DNA from: Terriglobales bacterium
Lineage (GTDB): Bacteria; Acidobacteriota; Terriglobia; Terriglobales; Acidobacteriaceae
Direction of reading: 5' to 3'
DNA: 50,399 nucleotides
NCBI GenBank assembly: GCA_016201265.1
Contig: JACQDD010000013.1
Location: 1 to 50,399 of the forward strand
This document shows positions 1 through 9,152 of this stretch, piece after piece; position 1 is the first letter of the stretch, and each line of letters begins with the position of its first letter. Under the pieces are notes generated by a model. That model searched no databases. It was not told the DNA's origin and was given only the letters and a program-made list of their open reading frames with translations. The position numbers and the translations under genes were made by a program.

Positions 1-2
1 GC

Positions 3-575
3 GGCGCCAAAGACGCGAAGGTTGTCGCCGTTAACTACGACGATTTCCAGTGCCCGTTCTGCGCGCGCATGCACTCAGCGCTCTTCCCCACGCTGCTGAA
101 GGAGTACGGCGACCGCGTCCTGTTTATCTACAAGGACTACCCGCTCGACGACATTCATCCCTGGGCGATTCATGCCGCGGTGAATGCGAACTGCCTGGCG
201 GCGCAGAATGCCGACGCCTACTGGGATTTTGCCGACTACGTGCACGGGAATCAAAAAGTAATCACCAATGCGAAGGGCCCCGGCGCGCGGAATGCGACCC
301 TCGACAAACTGGCCACGGCGCAAGGCAGAAAGCACAATCTGGACGCGACCAAGTTGCAGGCCTGTGTCAAGGCGCAGGACGACAAGGCGGTGCGCGCCTC
401 GCAGAAGGAGGGAGAGAAGATCGGCGTGAGCGCGACCCCAGAAATGTTCGTGAATGGCCGGAAGGTAGATGGAGCGCTTCCCATCGAAACCTTGCGAGCC
501 GTGTTCGACAATGCGCTGCGAGACGCGGGCGTCGCTCCTCCGGAGCATAAGTCTGCTTCTGGGGATACCAATTGA
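3..575 (+). CDS. DsbA-family thioredoxin-like disulfide oxidoreductase (5' truncated by window edge)
   Basis: Frame open from nt 3: GAKDAKVVAVNYDDFQCPFCARMHSALFP...; CPFC active-site motif and the late SATPEMFVNGRKVDG motif typical of DsbA/thioredoxin_4 proteins. Confidence 0.88.
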   Translation, partial: GAKDAKVVAVNYDDFQCPFCARMHSALFPTLLKEYGDRVLFIYKDYPLDDIHPWAIHAAVNANCLAAQNADAYWDFADYVHGNQKVITNAKGPGARNATLDKLATAQGRKHNLDATKLQACVKAQDDKAVRASQKEGEKIGVSATPEMFVNGRKVDGALPIETLRAVFDNALRDAGVAPPEHKSASGDTN

Positions 576-672
576 GGACGAAGGAGGCAAATTCCCGCAG
601 ATCACGGCGCCGATCTCCCCGGTGGCAGCTGGCGACTGGAAGCGAATCGTCCGCTTCCTGCGAAACAAGAAA

Positions 673-691
673 GCCTCCGCGTAACGGAGGC
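673..691 (+). terminator. Hairpin GCCTCCG-CGTAA-CGGAGGC followed by TCTTCT
   Basis: 7-bp perfect stem downstream of the DsbA-like CDS. Confidence 0.5.
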
Positions 692-722
692 TCTTCTGCA
701 CGAACCAGGAGCGAGAAACTCT

Positions 723-1469
723 CTACTGCGGAGGCTTCGGTGCGGGCTGGGGCGCGGTCTTCGACGGTTTTGCCGGGACTGTTTGCACGCCTTTTTGCCC
801 GGGCCCAATACCGGGCGTGCACTTGGCCGGATGCTTGAATAACGCCGGGTCGGGCAGCTTCAGGCTCACGTTCGTGTACAGGATTTCCAACTTCGGTCCC
901 ACTTTCCCCATTGGACCAGTGGGCTCGACCTCGATCTTGATAGGGAAGTGTTCCAGATCCTCAGCTTCCCAGAGCTTCATTTTGACTACAAAGGGCCGAC
1001 TATCGTTGGGCGTGAACGTGACATTTTCGATGGCGCAGGGGTGTCCGTCCACGGTTTCTTTTTCCGTCGTAAGAGAGCGCTCGACCTTGAAGTCGCGAAA
1101 TGCAGAAAATGGGAAAGTGCCGGCATCAGAAGCGGCAATTTGGGCGCAAGAATGTGGATCCACACCCCAGGTCATCGGGTTCTCCAGATCCACAATGCGA
1201 TAGGAATCCCCGAAATCGACGCGCATCAGCTTTCCGGAACGGTAGATCTTGCGATCGTGATCCCGGCCGATTCCGCCATTGATGGTGGCTGAAAAAGTCT
1301 TAAAGGAATCCAAGGGATTCTTCGACGAGCCGCCAGTGGCAGGCGGAGATGACTTCGCTGGGGTTTGCCCCCGGCCAATGCCGCCCAGCAATATCACCGC
1401 AGACAGCAGCACGAACCCGAATGGTCCCAGCTTCATGAAAAACGAAACTCCGGCAAGAAAGAGAGCCAC
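723..1469 (-). CDS. Hypothetical exported protein (248 aa)
   Basis: Complete ORF with hydrophobic N-terminus and Pro-rich C-terminus. Confidence 0.65.
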   Translation of the reverse strand: MALFLAGVSFFMKLGPFGFVLLSAVILLGGIGRGQTPAKSSPPATGGSSKNPLDSFKTFSATINGGIGRDHDRKIYRSGKLMRVDFGDSYRIVDLENPMTWGVDPHSCAQIAASDAGTFPFSAFRDFKVERSLTTEKETVDGHPCAIENVTFTPNDSRPFVVKMKLWEAEDLEHFPIKIEVEPTGPMGKVGPKLEILYTNVSLKLPDPALFKHPAKCTPGIGPGQKGVQTVPAKPSKTAPQPAPKPPQ

Positions 1470-1507
1470 GCCGCTACGCGGCGGCGTGGCCGCTGTGTGA
1501 GTTGAAA

Positions 1508-1972
1508 CTAACGTTGGGCCGCATCCCTTGTACTCCCCTTGGCGTCAGCGCTGGCACCGTTGATCCAGGTACCGTAGTTGACCAAGTAGTTGCCATACAT
1601 ATCTGTGTCCCAATAAATGGTCCACGTGTGGTAATTCTTGTTGACAAGAAGCTGGAATGCGTTGCCCGTGTAGGCGTAGTACGCCGGGCTGTTAAGGGCC
1701 AGGACGGCACCCGACCCGTACTGGTAGTACGAGGATACGGCGAACTTGAAGCCGCCGCCGGGATAGAAGTTTCCGTCACACATAGCGTTGTAATACCATC
1801 CGCCCACAAGGGCCTTTGGCGTGACACCCGGGTTTGAGCTGTACCAATGAACATACGCTACGTTGCAGTAAGGGTTCCCGTTGGTGTCGCGAAGGGTGAA
1901 AGCGTAATCTGTGGCACTGGCGGCCACACTGCAAACCATCAGCAAAGAAAGCACGAACAGCATCTTCTTCAT
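1508..1972 (-). CDS. Hypothetical secreted protein (154 aa)
   Basis: Clear signal peptide MKKMLFVLSLLMVCSVAASA; aromatic-rich mature part. Confidence 0.7.
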   Translation of the reverse strand: MKKMLFVLSLLMVCSVAASATDYAFTLRDTNGNPYCNVAYVHWYSSNPGVTPKALVGGWYYNAMCDGNFYPGGGFKFAVSSYYQYGSGAVLALNSPAYYAYTGNAFQLLVNKNYHTWTIYWDTDMYGNYLVNYGTWINGASADAKGSTRDAAQR

Positions 1973-2748
1973 CGGAGTGTTCTCCTGGAAGTTAGGGTTT
2001 CACTGACGGGGAAATCTAAAGCTTTGCTTTCGAGGGGCTGGGGGAAAACCCCTTGCGTCTGCAACCTTCGTACAGGCGGATGCAGGAGTCAATACGAGAG
2101 GTGCCTTTGGCCCCGGAAATCTTGAAGAGGAAATTCCCAGAAAGGGAAGGTTCGGTTTTGGAACTTGTCCGGAGCGCAAAAAATTGCAGCTCCGACGGAC
2201 GCAAACACAGTTCCAGGCACAGCAGCGCCCTGCTCGTGCCAAGTTTCCGCCGACAACTCTAGTGGCTGCGCGAGCCCGGTCCAGCGGCGCGCCTCAACCC
2301 CGCTTTCTGAACATGCGAACCGCGATGTAGATGGCGAGGACGACAACCACGATCTCGAGCAGACGCACAAGCATTTCGCAGCCTCCGAACGCGGCCCTCA
2401 TCATGTCATGGACGCTTGCCCGCGTCCCGAAAATTCTCCAGCATGCCAGAGGGGTGCGGATGGCGCGCTGAGGAAGCAAGCACCCTTCGTAATGTGGAAT
2501 CGGTAACGAGAGGAATCTTGTATCCGAGGAGGGCTTGAACTAAGTTGGCTTGCAGCGCGTCTTTTGACGCGCTTATGAGGTATCGGGCGTCCAGCATCGC
2601 CACTCTGGACGCCCTTATGTTTGCGGTCACCACGCCGGTCAGAATGAGATTTTCCCGAGCACGCGAAAAGGCGTCCCTCTGGAAAAGCTGAGGAACGCCC
2701 TCGACTGCAAGTTCGACTATGGCACGCGCAGCCCCGCGCGCCGTCGGT

Positions 2749-3957
2749 TTATGCGTTCAGACTGAGTGAGCTGCTCTGCGCCGGACTGTTTAAGACTGAG
2801 TCAAACAGGTTCAGCACCAGCTGGTAATTGAAGCTCGCCTGGTTGAAATTGATGGAAACTTCTTCGCGAGGGTTCCCATTCTGCCCTTGAATCACGTCGA
2901 TGGTGAGCTGTCCGCCCGAGCCGTGGTCGCCAAAGTTGATCGTGACCTCTTCGGGCGTGCTCGATGGGTTCGGCAGATTCACGATGATTTCCGGCGTGTT
3001 GCCGCTTGGCGTCGTCGATCCCCCCACGTTGATGATGATCTCGGGAGGCCCGACCGGCCCACCTCCTGTACTCGGCGGTCCCTGCGGCGGTGGCACCGGC
3101 GTCGGAGGTAGCGTTCCTATTGGCGAAGGCGTGGGCGGCAGAGTCGCGATGGGCACCGGAGTCGGTGGGAGGGTTCCCCCTGGTGCTGGTGTCGGCGGAG
3201 TGTTCCCGCCGCTGACGGGAGGAAGGGGACCGCCGAACAGATTGATAATGATTGGCGGCAGCGTGCCAAACCCAACCTGCGTAGCGTGATGGCCGAAGGT
3301 GTCGGCGAGGGCAGTGAAAGCCTGCTGCGCGCCCGCCAGGTCCCCGTTCTGAAGGGCCTGGCCGATGGCCTCGAAGGCCTGTTCGCGATCGGCTCGACGG
3401 AACGGCGTCGAACTGCGGAACGGGCCGTTCTGGCCGAGCGTCACCAGCGCGTCGAAAGCCTGCTGTGCTGCATTCACGTCTCCCGACTGGAGCGCTTGCC
3501 CAAGCTGCTCCAGGCCGGCTTTCCTCTGCGCCCGGAAGCTTTGCAGTTGCTGGTGGATCGAGTCCGCGTCGGAAACGTTCTCGGTCTCGCCGGCACTCTC
3601 ACTGCCGCCCAGGTTCACGATGAATGCGGGAAGATGATGGTCGCCATCTGCGTGATGGCGCCCAAAGGTTTCCTGCAAACTGGCAAATGCCGCCTGCGCC
3701 CCGGCCAGATCGCCTGATTGCAATGCCTGCCCGATGGCATCGAAGTTTGTGGCTCGGTCGGTGCGCGAAAAAGGCTCCGAATTGCTGAATGGCCCGCCCT
3801 GTCCCAGTGAGGCCAGGGCGTCATAAGCCTGCTGCGCCGCGTTCAGATCGCCCGCCTGAAGCGCGCTTCCCAGTTGCCGCAGGTCGGCGCGGCGATCGTG
3901 GTGGAAATTCTGGAGTTCTTGAAAAATCGAGACGTTCGAAACTGCCGGTGTGGACAT
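2749..3957 (-). CDS. Repeat-containing hypothetical protein (402 aa) with duplicated helical module, PPTP linker and repeated beta-like motifs
   Basis: Four copies of L/IGQALQ-GD-xAQxAFxAL, PPTPxPxGTL repeats, then EIIINVGG/EIIVNLPN/EEVTINFGD/EEVSINFNQ motifs. Confidence 0.75.
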   Translation of the reverse strand: MSTPAVSNVSIFQELQNFHHDRRADLRQLGSALQAGDLNAAQQAYDALASLGQGGPFSNSEPFSRTDRATNFDAIGQALQSGDLAGAQAAFASLQETFGRHHADGDHHLPAFIVNLGGSESAGETENVSDADSIHQQLQSFRAQRKAGLEQLGQALQSGDVNAAQQAFDALVTLGQNGPFRSSTPFRRADREQAFEAIGQALQNGDLAGAQQAFTALADTFGHHATQVGFGTLPPIIINLFGGPLPPVSGGNTPPTPAPGGTLPPTPVPIATLPPTPSPIGTLPPTPVPPPQGPPSTGGGPVGPPEIIINVGGSTTPSGNTPEIIVNLPNPSSTPEEVTINFGDHGSGGQLTIDVIQGQNGNPREEVSINFNQASFNYQLVLNLFDSVLNSPAQSSSLSLNA

Positions 3958-4157
3958 AGCTCTCTCCTCGCGGGTTCCTCGGTCCGGCAGCGGCCAACGG
4001 CTCGTCTGCCATCCCCGTTAGCTTTATCGGTGGATGGCTCGATAACTTTAGAGGAAGCTACAGGATTACCAACGTACCGAGGCAAGGTGTGCTGAGATGG
4101 GGCTTGCGCCTAGCGAGGGATCTTGCTGACGGCTGAATGCTGACGGCTGGGTTTATC

Positions 4158-4234
4158 TGGCGCGCCCGGAGAGATTCGAACTCCCGACCTACAGCTCCGG
4201 AGGCTGCCGCTCTATCCAGCTGAGCTACGGGCGC
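4158..4234 (-). tRNA. tRNA-Arg (anticodon CCG), CCA encoded
   Basis: Minus strand folds as cloverleaf: acceptor GCGCCCG/CGGGCGC, anticodon arm GCAGC-CTCCGGA-GCTGT, T arm GGGAG-TTCGAAT-CTCTC, discriminator G then CCA. Confidence 0.95.
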
Positions 4235-4281
4235 GCACCGATTTCAGTTTACCTGCTTCGCGGATCGCTATCAAACCGCGG

Positions 4282-4515
4282 TCAGCAGCCGTCCACTTTC
4301 CAGAAACGTTCCCGATAATAGCCCAGTTGCAAGACGCGGTTCTTGGGATCATGGCGCTTGCCGCAGTTGGGGCAGGGAATGAAGCTGCGGATATGCGTTC
4401 CCTGGCGGTCGTAATCTTCGGCGACCGCAAAACTGGTGCCGCAACTGCACGGGATAAGAAACATGCGCGGATGTTTCTTCTGCTCTTCACGCTCCTTGGA
4501 GGCGCGCTTCTTCAT
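4282..4515 (-). CDS. Small zinc-ribbon-like protein (77 aa)
   Basis: CSCG...CPNCGKR Cys pairs; abuts typA stop. Confidence 0.6.
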   Translation of the reverse strand: MKKRASKEREEQKKHPRMFLIPCSCGTSFAVAEDYDRQGTHIRSFIPCPNCGKRHDPKNRVLQLGYYRERFWKVDGC

Positions 4516-6338
4516 CAGCTCTCTTGGACCATGACCATCGAACTCTTCTTGCGCCGGTTCGACTGCAAGACTTTCTTTCTCAGGCGCAGCGATTTTGGTG
4601 TGACTTCGACAAACTCGTCATCGGCGATGAACTCAATGGCTTGTTCGAGATTGAGATTACGGTAGGGCACCAGGCGGATGGCTTCGTCGGCGGTGGAGGC
4701 GCGCATGTTGGTCAACTTCTTCTCGCGGACGGCGTTGACATCGAGATCGGTATCCTTCGCGTTCTCGCCAATGATCATGCCCTCGTAGAGTTCAATGCCG
4801 GGGCCGACGAAGAGTTCTCCGCGCTCCTGCAGGCCCCAGAGCGCATAGGCAGTCGAAACGCCGGAGCGGTCGGCAACCAGCACGCCGGTCAGGCGGTGCG
4901 GGATTTCACCTTGCCACTCGGTGTAGCCATCGAAGAGCGCGTTCATGACGATGGTGCCGCGGGTATCGGTGAGCAGCTGGCTGCGCAGGCCGATCAGGCC
5001 ACGGCTGGCCACGCGGAACTCGATGCGGACGCGGCCGTAGCCGTGATTGTGCATGTTCGCGACTTCGCCTTTGCGCGACCCGAGTTGCTCCATGACCACA
5101 CCGACAAATTCTTCGGGGATATCGACGGTGAGGTGCTCGACCGGTTCCATCAGCTTCCCGTCAATGCGTTTGGTGACGATCTCGGGCTTGCCCACCATCA
5201 GCTCGAAGCCCTCGCGGCGCATCATCTCAATCAAGATGGAAAGCTGGAGCTCGCCGCGGCCGAGGACTTTGAACGAATCGGTGCTGCCGGTTTCTTCCAT
5301 GCGCAGCGAGACGTTGGTCAGCAATTCCTTTTCGAGGCGCTCGCGCAGATTGCGGGAGGTGACGTAGTTGCCCTCGCGTCCGCAAAACGGAGAGGTGTTG
5401 ATGGTGAACAGCATGGCAATCGTAGGCTCGTCAATGACGATGGGCGGCAGGGGCGCGGGATGTTCGGCGTCGGTGATGGTTTCGCCGATGGTGATTCCCT
5501 CAACGCCCGCGATGGCGACAATATCTCCCAACATTGTTTCGGTGCTGTCCGTGCGCTTCAGGCCGGAAAAGCTGAAGAGCTTGGTGATTTTTGTTTTGTG
5601 AAACGAGCCGTCACGCTTGGCGATAGCGACGTCTTCGCCGGTCTTCAAGGTTCCAGAAAATACGCGGGCGATGGCCAGCCGGCCGAGGTAATCGCTGTAG
5701 TCGAGGTTGGCGACCAGAATCTGCAGCGTGCCGGTGGCGTCGCCGCGCGGAGCGGGAATAGTGTCGACAATCGCCTCGAAGAGGGGACGCAGGTTCTCGC
5801 CGGCCGCTCCCTGATGGACGGCAGCCGTGCCCGCCTTGGCGTTGGTGTAGAGGACGGGGAAGTCAAGCTGGTCTTCGTGAGCGTCCAGATCGATAAAAAG
5901 GTCGTAGATTTCGTTGAGAACTTCCTGGGGGCGAGCGTCGGCGCGATCAATCTTATTAATGACGACAATCGGTGGCAGGTTGGCTTCCAGCGCCTTGCTG
6001 AGCACGTAACGGGTCTGCGGCAGTGGGCCCTCGCTGGCGTCCACGAGCAGCATCACGCCGTCGACCATCTTGAGGGCGCGCTCGACCTCGCCGCCGAAGT
6101 CGCTGTGGCCGGGCGTATCCACGATATTGATCTTGACGTCGTGATAGAAGATAGCCGTGTTCTTGGCGAGGATGGTGATGCCGCGCTCGCGCTCGAGTTC
6201 GTTGGAGTCCATGACGCGCTCGGCGACGGCCTCGTTCTCGCGGAAGGTGCCACTCTGGCGAAGCATGGCGTCCACCAGCGTGGTCTTGCCGTGGTCCACG
6301 TGGGCGATGATGGCGATGTTGCGGATACTTGGGTTCAG
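4515..6338 (-). CDS. typA: Ribosome-associated GTPase TypA/BipA, probable CTG start
   Basis: [45 protein letters not shown]; translation factor GTPase with BipA C-terminus. Start placed at CTG 6338-6336 behind AGAGGAG. Confidence 0.93.
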   Translation of the reverse strand: MNPSIRNIAIIAHVDHGKTTLVDAMLRQSGTFRENEAVAERVMDSNELERERGITILAKNTAIFYHDVKINIVDTPGHSDFGGEVERALKMVDGVMLLVDASEGPLPQTRYVLSKALEANLPPIVVINKIDRADARPQEVLNEIYDLFIDLDAHEDQLDFPVLYTNAKAGTAAVHQGAAGENLRPLFEAIVDTIPAPRGDATGTLQILVANLDYSDYLGRLAIARVFSGTLKTGEDVAIAKRDGSFHKTKITKLFSFSGLKRTDSTETMLGDIVAIAGVEGITIGETITDAEHPAPLPPIVIDEPTIAMLFTINTSPFCGREGNYVTSRNLRERLEKELLTNVSLRMEETGSTDSFKVLGRGELQLSILIEMMRREGFELMVGKPEIVTKRIDGKLMEPVEHLTVDIPEEFVGVVMEQLGSRKGEVANMHNHGYGRVRIEFRVASRGLIGLRSQLLTDTRGTIVMNALFDGYTEWQGEIPHRLTGVLVADRSGVSTAYALWGLQERGELFVGPGIELYEGMIIGENAKDTDLDVNAVREKKLTNMRASTADEAIRLVPYRNLNLEQAIEFIADDEFVEVTPKSLRLRKKVLQSNRRKKSSMVMVQES

Positions 6339-6457
6339 GTTGAATACTCCTCTGGGTCTGCCGTTGGGGGCTTATTACTACTTTACTATGGCGGGGAGGT
6401 TCAGGGGGCGCTTGAGCGAGGTAGTGGTAAAAGGTTAAGATCAAAGGAGGTCAGAAC

Positions 6458-6727
6458 ATGCCAACTCTCGATTGGTCCCAATGCCCCGCCGTTGAAAGTG
6501 TGCCGGGAAGGTTAAGCGGCGCATGGGTGTTTCGCGATACCCGTATGCCCGTATCCGCCGTGTTCGAAAACCTGGAAGCTGGTGCCACAGTGGATGAGAT
6601 TGTGGACTGGTTCAGCATTTCTAAGGAGCAGGTAATCGAGGTTCTGGAATTCGCCGCGCGCAGCCTCGCCGCTCCGATTCCGGTCGAGCCAATACCCGCG
6701 TCCGCCCCCGATGCTCGTTCTCTTTGA
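6458..6727 (+). CDS. DUF433-like putative antitoxin
   Basis: SGAWVFRDTRMPVSAVFENLEAGATVDEIVDWF...QVIEVLEFAA pattern of DUF433; AAAGGAGG upstream. Confidence 0.85.
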   Translation: MPTLDWSQCPAVESVPGRLSGAWVFRDTRMPVSAVFENLEAGATVDEIVDWFSISKEQVIEVLEFAARSLAAPIPVEPIPASAPDARSL

Positions 6728-7040
6728 CCACAGCGTACCTGCGCCGTTGGCTCCCCACCTGATCGGCCATGCGATCACAGAGGCAAGAACTCGCGGATGG
6801 GACGCGCTTTCCAACGGCGACTTGCTCGCCGAAGCGGAGCGGGCGGGGTTCCATGTTTTTCTTACCGCTGACAAGAATATCCAATACCAGCAGAATCTTA
6901 CTGGCCGCAAAATAGCCGTTGTGGTGCTGGGCACTCCGCAATGGCCGCTGGTCCGATTGCACACCGCAAAAATTGCGGCGGCGATAAACGCAGCGACGCC
7001 CGGCAGCTATGCTGAAGTTCAGATTCCGTACAAGTCCTGA
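6711..7040 (+). CDS. DUF5615-like PIN-fold putative toxin
   Basis: MLVLFDHSVPAPLAPHL...LLAEAERAGFHVFLTADKNIQYQQNL; overlaps the DUF433 ORF by 17 nt. Confidence 0.8.
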   Translation: MLVLFDHSVPAPLAPHLIGHAITEARTRGWDALSNGDLLAEAERAGFHVFLTADKNIQYQQNLTGRKIAVVVLGTPQWPLVRLHTAKIAAAINAATPGSYAEVQIPYKS

Positions 7041-7408
7041 TGCGTATCGAAACCATTACCCGCAGGGGCAAGGAATTCGCCGTGATTCCGGTGAAAGACC
7101 TGCAGAAGCTGATGGAAGATGCGGAAATGCTTGCCGACGTGAAGGCCTACGATGCCGCAAAAGCGCGTCTTGAAGATGGCGAGAACGAACTCATACCGCT
7201 GGAGATCACCGAGCGCAGACTGAAGGGAGAGGCCGCGCTCCGTGTTTGGCGTGAGTACGGGAAGCTTACCCAGGAGCGGCTCGCGAAGAAGTCGAAGGTA
7301 TCGCGCGCGCTTGTCGCGGCGATTGAGACCAACCGCAAAGCCGGGTCCGTCCGCACATGGAAGAAGCTGGGCGCTGCGCTGGACGTGGGCTGGGAACAAC
7401 TGGCATGA
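7040..7408 (+). CDS. HTH (XRE-like) antitoxin-type protein
   Basis: C-terminal HTH LRVWREYGKLTQERLAKKSKVSRALVAAIETNRK; start overlaps preceding stop (TGATG). Confidence 0.75.
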   Translation: MRIETITRRGKEFAVIPVKDLQKLMEDAEMLADVKAYDAAKARLEDGENELIPLEITERRLKGEAALRVWREYGKLTQERLAKKSKVSRALVAAIETNRKAGSVRTWKKLGAALDVGWEQLA

Positions 7409-7490
7409 CGCCAGCGCCGACTAACCCGGGATGCCGGATGGCTGGCGGCTCCACAGAATTCTTCGGGCCCCAAGTCCGGAAAGGATCCTT

Positions 7491-8993
7491 ATGACACCAA
7501 ACGCACCCACAGCAGACCGGGACTCCACTCAGCTCGAAGCCCTCGGCTATGACTCCAAGTTTGATCGCTCCATGAGCCTGTGGGCGAACTTCGCGCTCGG
7601 CTTCACTTACTTGTCGCCTGTGGTGGGAGTGTACACACTCTTCGCCGTCGCCTTTGCCGCTGGCGGTCCGCCGATGTTCTGGACCTACTTGTTTGTCGGA
7701 ATCGGACAACTGTTCGTGGCCATGGTGTTCGGAGAGATCGTTTCTCAATTTCCCATTGCCGGCGGTCTCTATCCCTGGGCCCGACGGCTGGTGGGAAAGC
7801 GCTGGGCGTGGATGGCAGGCTGGGTCTACCTGTGGGCCTTGTGCAGCACCATCGCTGGGGTTGCCGTCGGAGGAGCTCCCTACGTGGCTCAGCTTCTTGG
7901 CCTGAAGGTGGGTCAAGCCGGAGAAGTTGCGATCGCCATCGCCATGATTATCGGCACGACCGCGCTCAACGTCAGTGGCACGAAGCTTCTGGCTCGGGTC
8001 GCCATGTTCGGATTCATTTGTGAGCTGGTGGGCGCGATTGTGGTGGGGGGCTATCTGCTGATCGTGGCGCGGCACCAGAGCTTCTGGGTTCTCTTCCAAA
8101 GCTTTGGCCTCGGCCACGGTCATTACTTCTCCGCCTTCGTGGCGTCGAGCGTGGCCGCGATGTGGTGCTACTACGGCTTTGAAGCTTGCGGCGACGTCGC
8201 CGAAGAGACTCCCGACGCCAGCCGCGCCATCCCCAAGGCGATGCGCATGACCATCTACATTGGCGGCTTCGCGGCCATGCTGGTTTGCCTGGCTTTCGTA
8301 TTGGCAGTGCCCGATCTGAACGCCGTGTTCTCCGGGCGGGATACCGACCCGGTGGTTACCATCCTGAACACCGCTATGGGCCCGATCGGGCTGCGGGCGG
8401 TCATCGCGGTGGTCATGGTTTCCTTCCTTTCCTGCCTTATCAGTCTGGAGGCGGCCACCAGCCGCCTGTTGTTCAGCTACGGCCGCGACCGCATGATCCT
8501 TGGCAGCCATCAGCTCAGCACGCTTTCCGAACGCACGCGAGTTCCGGTGAATGCCTTGCTGTTTGCCGGAATTGTGCCGGCCTTCATTGCGATTACAGGT
8601 TTGTTCCTTAAAAGAATGGTTGAGACGATCGTCGTATCCAGCGCCGCCGGCATCTACGTCGCCTTCCAGATGATTGTCCTGGCGGCCCTGATCGCGCGCG
8701 CCAAGGGCTGGAAACCAAGAGGAGCGTTTCGTCTGGGCATCTGGGCGTGGCCAGTCAATTTGGCGGCGCTCACCTATGGTGTCCTGGCCATCATCAACAT
8801 GGTTTGGCCGCGTTCTCCCCAGGACCCCTGGTATAGCAACTACGGAATGATGGTAGTGTGGGTGGCCGTATTCGCTATCGGCCTGTTCTACGCGGCCCTG
8901 TTCCGGCCCTACGATCACGGCGATGCACCCGAGGGCGATGCTCACCTCGCCCACTTGGACGTGCCGCTGCAAGCCGAGAGCAGCCTCGATTAG
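7491..8993 (+). CDS. APC-superfamily amino acid/polyamine permease
   Basis: Polytopic; FALGFTYLSPVVGVYTLF, FEACGDVAEETPDASRAIPKAM; ATG preceded by AAGGATC. Confidence 0.88.
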   Translation: MTPNAPTADRDSTQLEALGYDSKFDRSMSLWANFALGFTYLSPVVGVYTLFAVAFAAGGPPMFWTYLFVGIGQLFVAMVFGEIVSQFPIAGGLYPWARRLVGKRWAWMAGWVYLWALCSTIAGVAVGGAPYVAQLLGLKVGQAGEVAIAIAMIIGTTALNVSGTKLLARVAMFGFICELVGAIVVGGYLLIVARHQSFWVLFQSFGLGHGHYFSAFVASSVAAMWCYYGFEACGDVAEETPDASRAIPKAMRMTIYIGGFAAMLVCLAFVLAVPDLNAVFSGRDTDPVVTILNTAMGPIGLRAVIAVVMVSFLSCLISLEAATSRLLFSYGRDRMILGSHQLSTLSERTRVPVNALLFAGIVPAFIAITGLFLKRMVETIVVSSAAGIYVAFQMIVLAALIARAKGWKPRGAFRLGIWAWPVNLAALTYGVLAIINMVWPRSPQDPWYSNYGMMVVWVAVFAIGLFYAALFRPYDHGDAPEGDAHLAHLDVPLQAESSLD

Positions 8994-9012
8994 AGCAATG
9001 GGCTGACGGCCA

Positions 9013-9152
9013 CGGGTCGCTCGAGGGCGAGATCACATCGTAGTTGCCCGTGCTGCCGCCGCGCAGCTTGGCCACCAGTTCGTCGCTCGAGCCCATGCAG
9101 GAAGCGGAAACCCTGGAGTGGCCAGCAGCAGGAAAAGCGACTTGCGGATCAT
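9013..9152 (-). pseudogene. Remnant of a polyamine ABC transporter substrate-binding protein (PotD-like)
   Basis: ATGA overlap with the amidohydrolase stop; signal peptide MIRKSLFLLLATPGFPLPAWA in one frame, then SSDELVAKLRGGSTGNYDVISPSSD in another frame; then runs into the antisense of the permease. Confidence 0.6.

Noticed and set aside
2294-2479. Small membrane protein (MLVRLLEIVVVVLAIYIAVRMFRKRG from an internal ATG)
   Set aside because: Only 26 residues from the plausible start and no independent support; could be real but not claimed.
4524-6515. 663-aa + strand ORF antisense to typA
   Set aside because: Long antisense ORF typical of GC-rich DNA; the minus strand clearly encodes conserved TypA.
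7266-8972. 568-aa minus ORF opposite the permease
   Set aside because: His/Gln/Gly-rich shadow translation; + strand has a clear polytopic permease.
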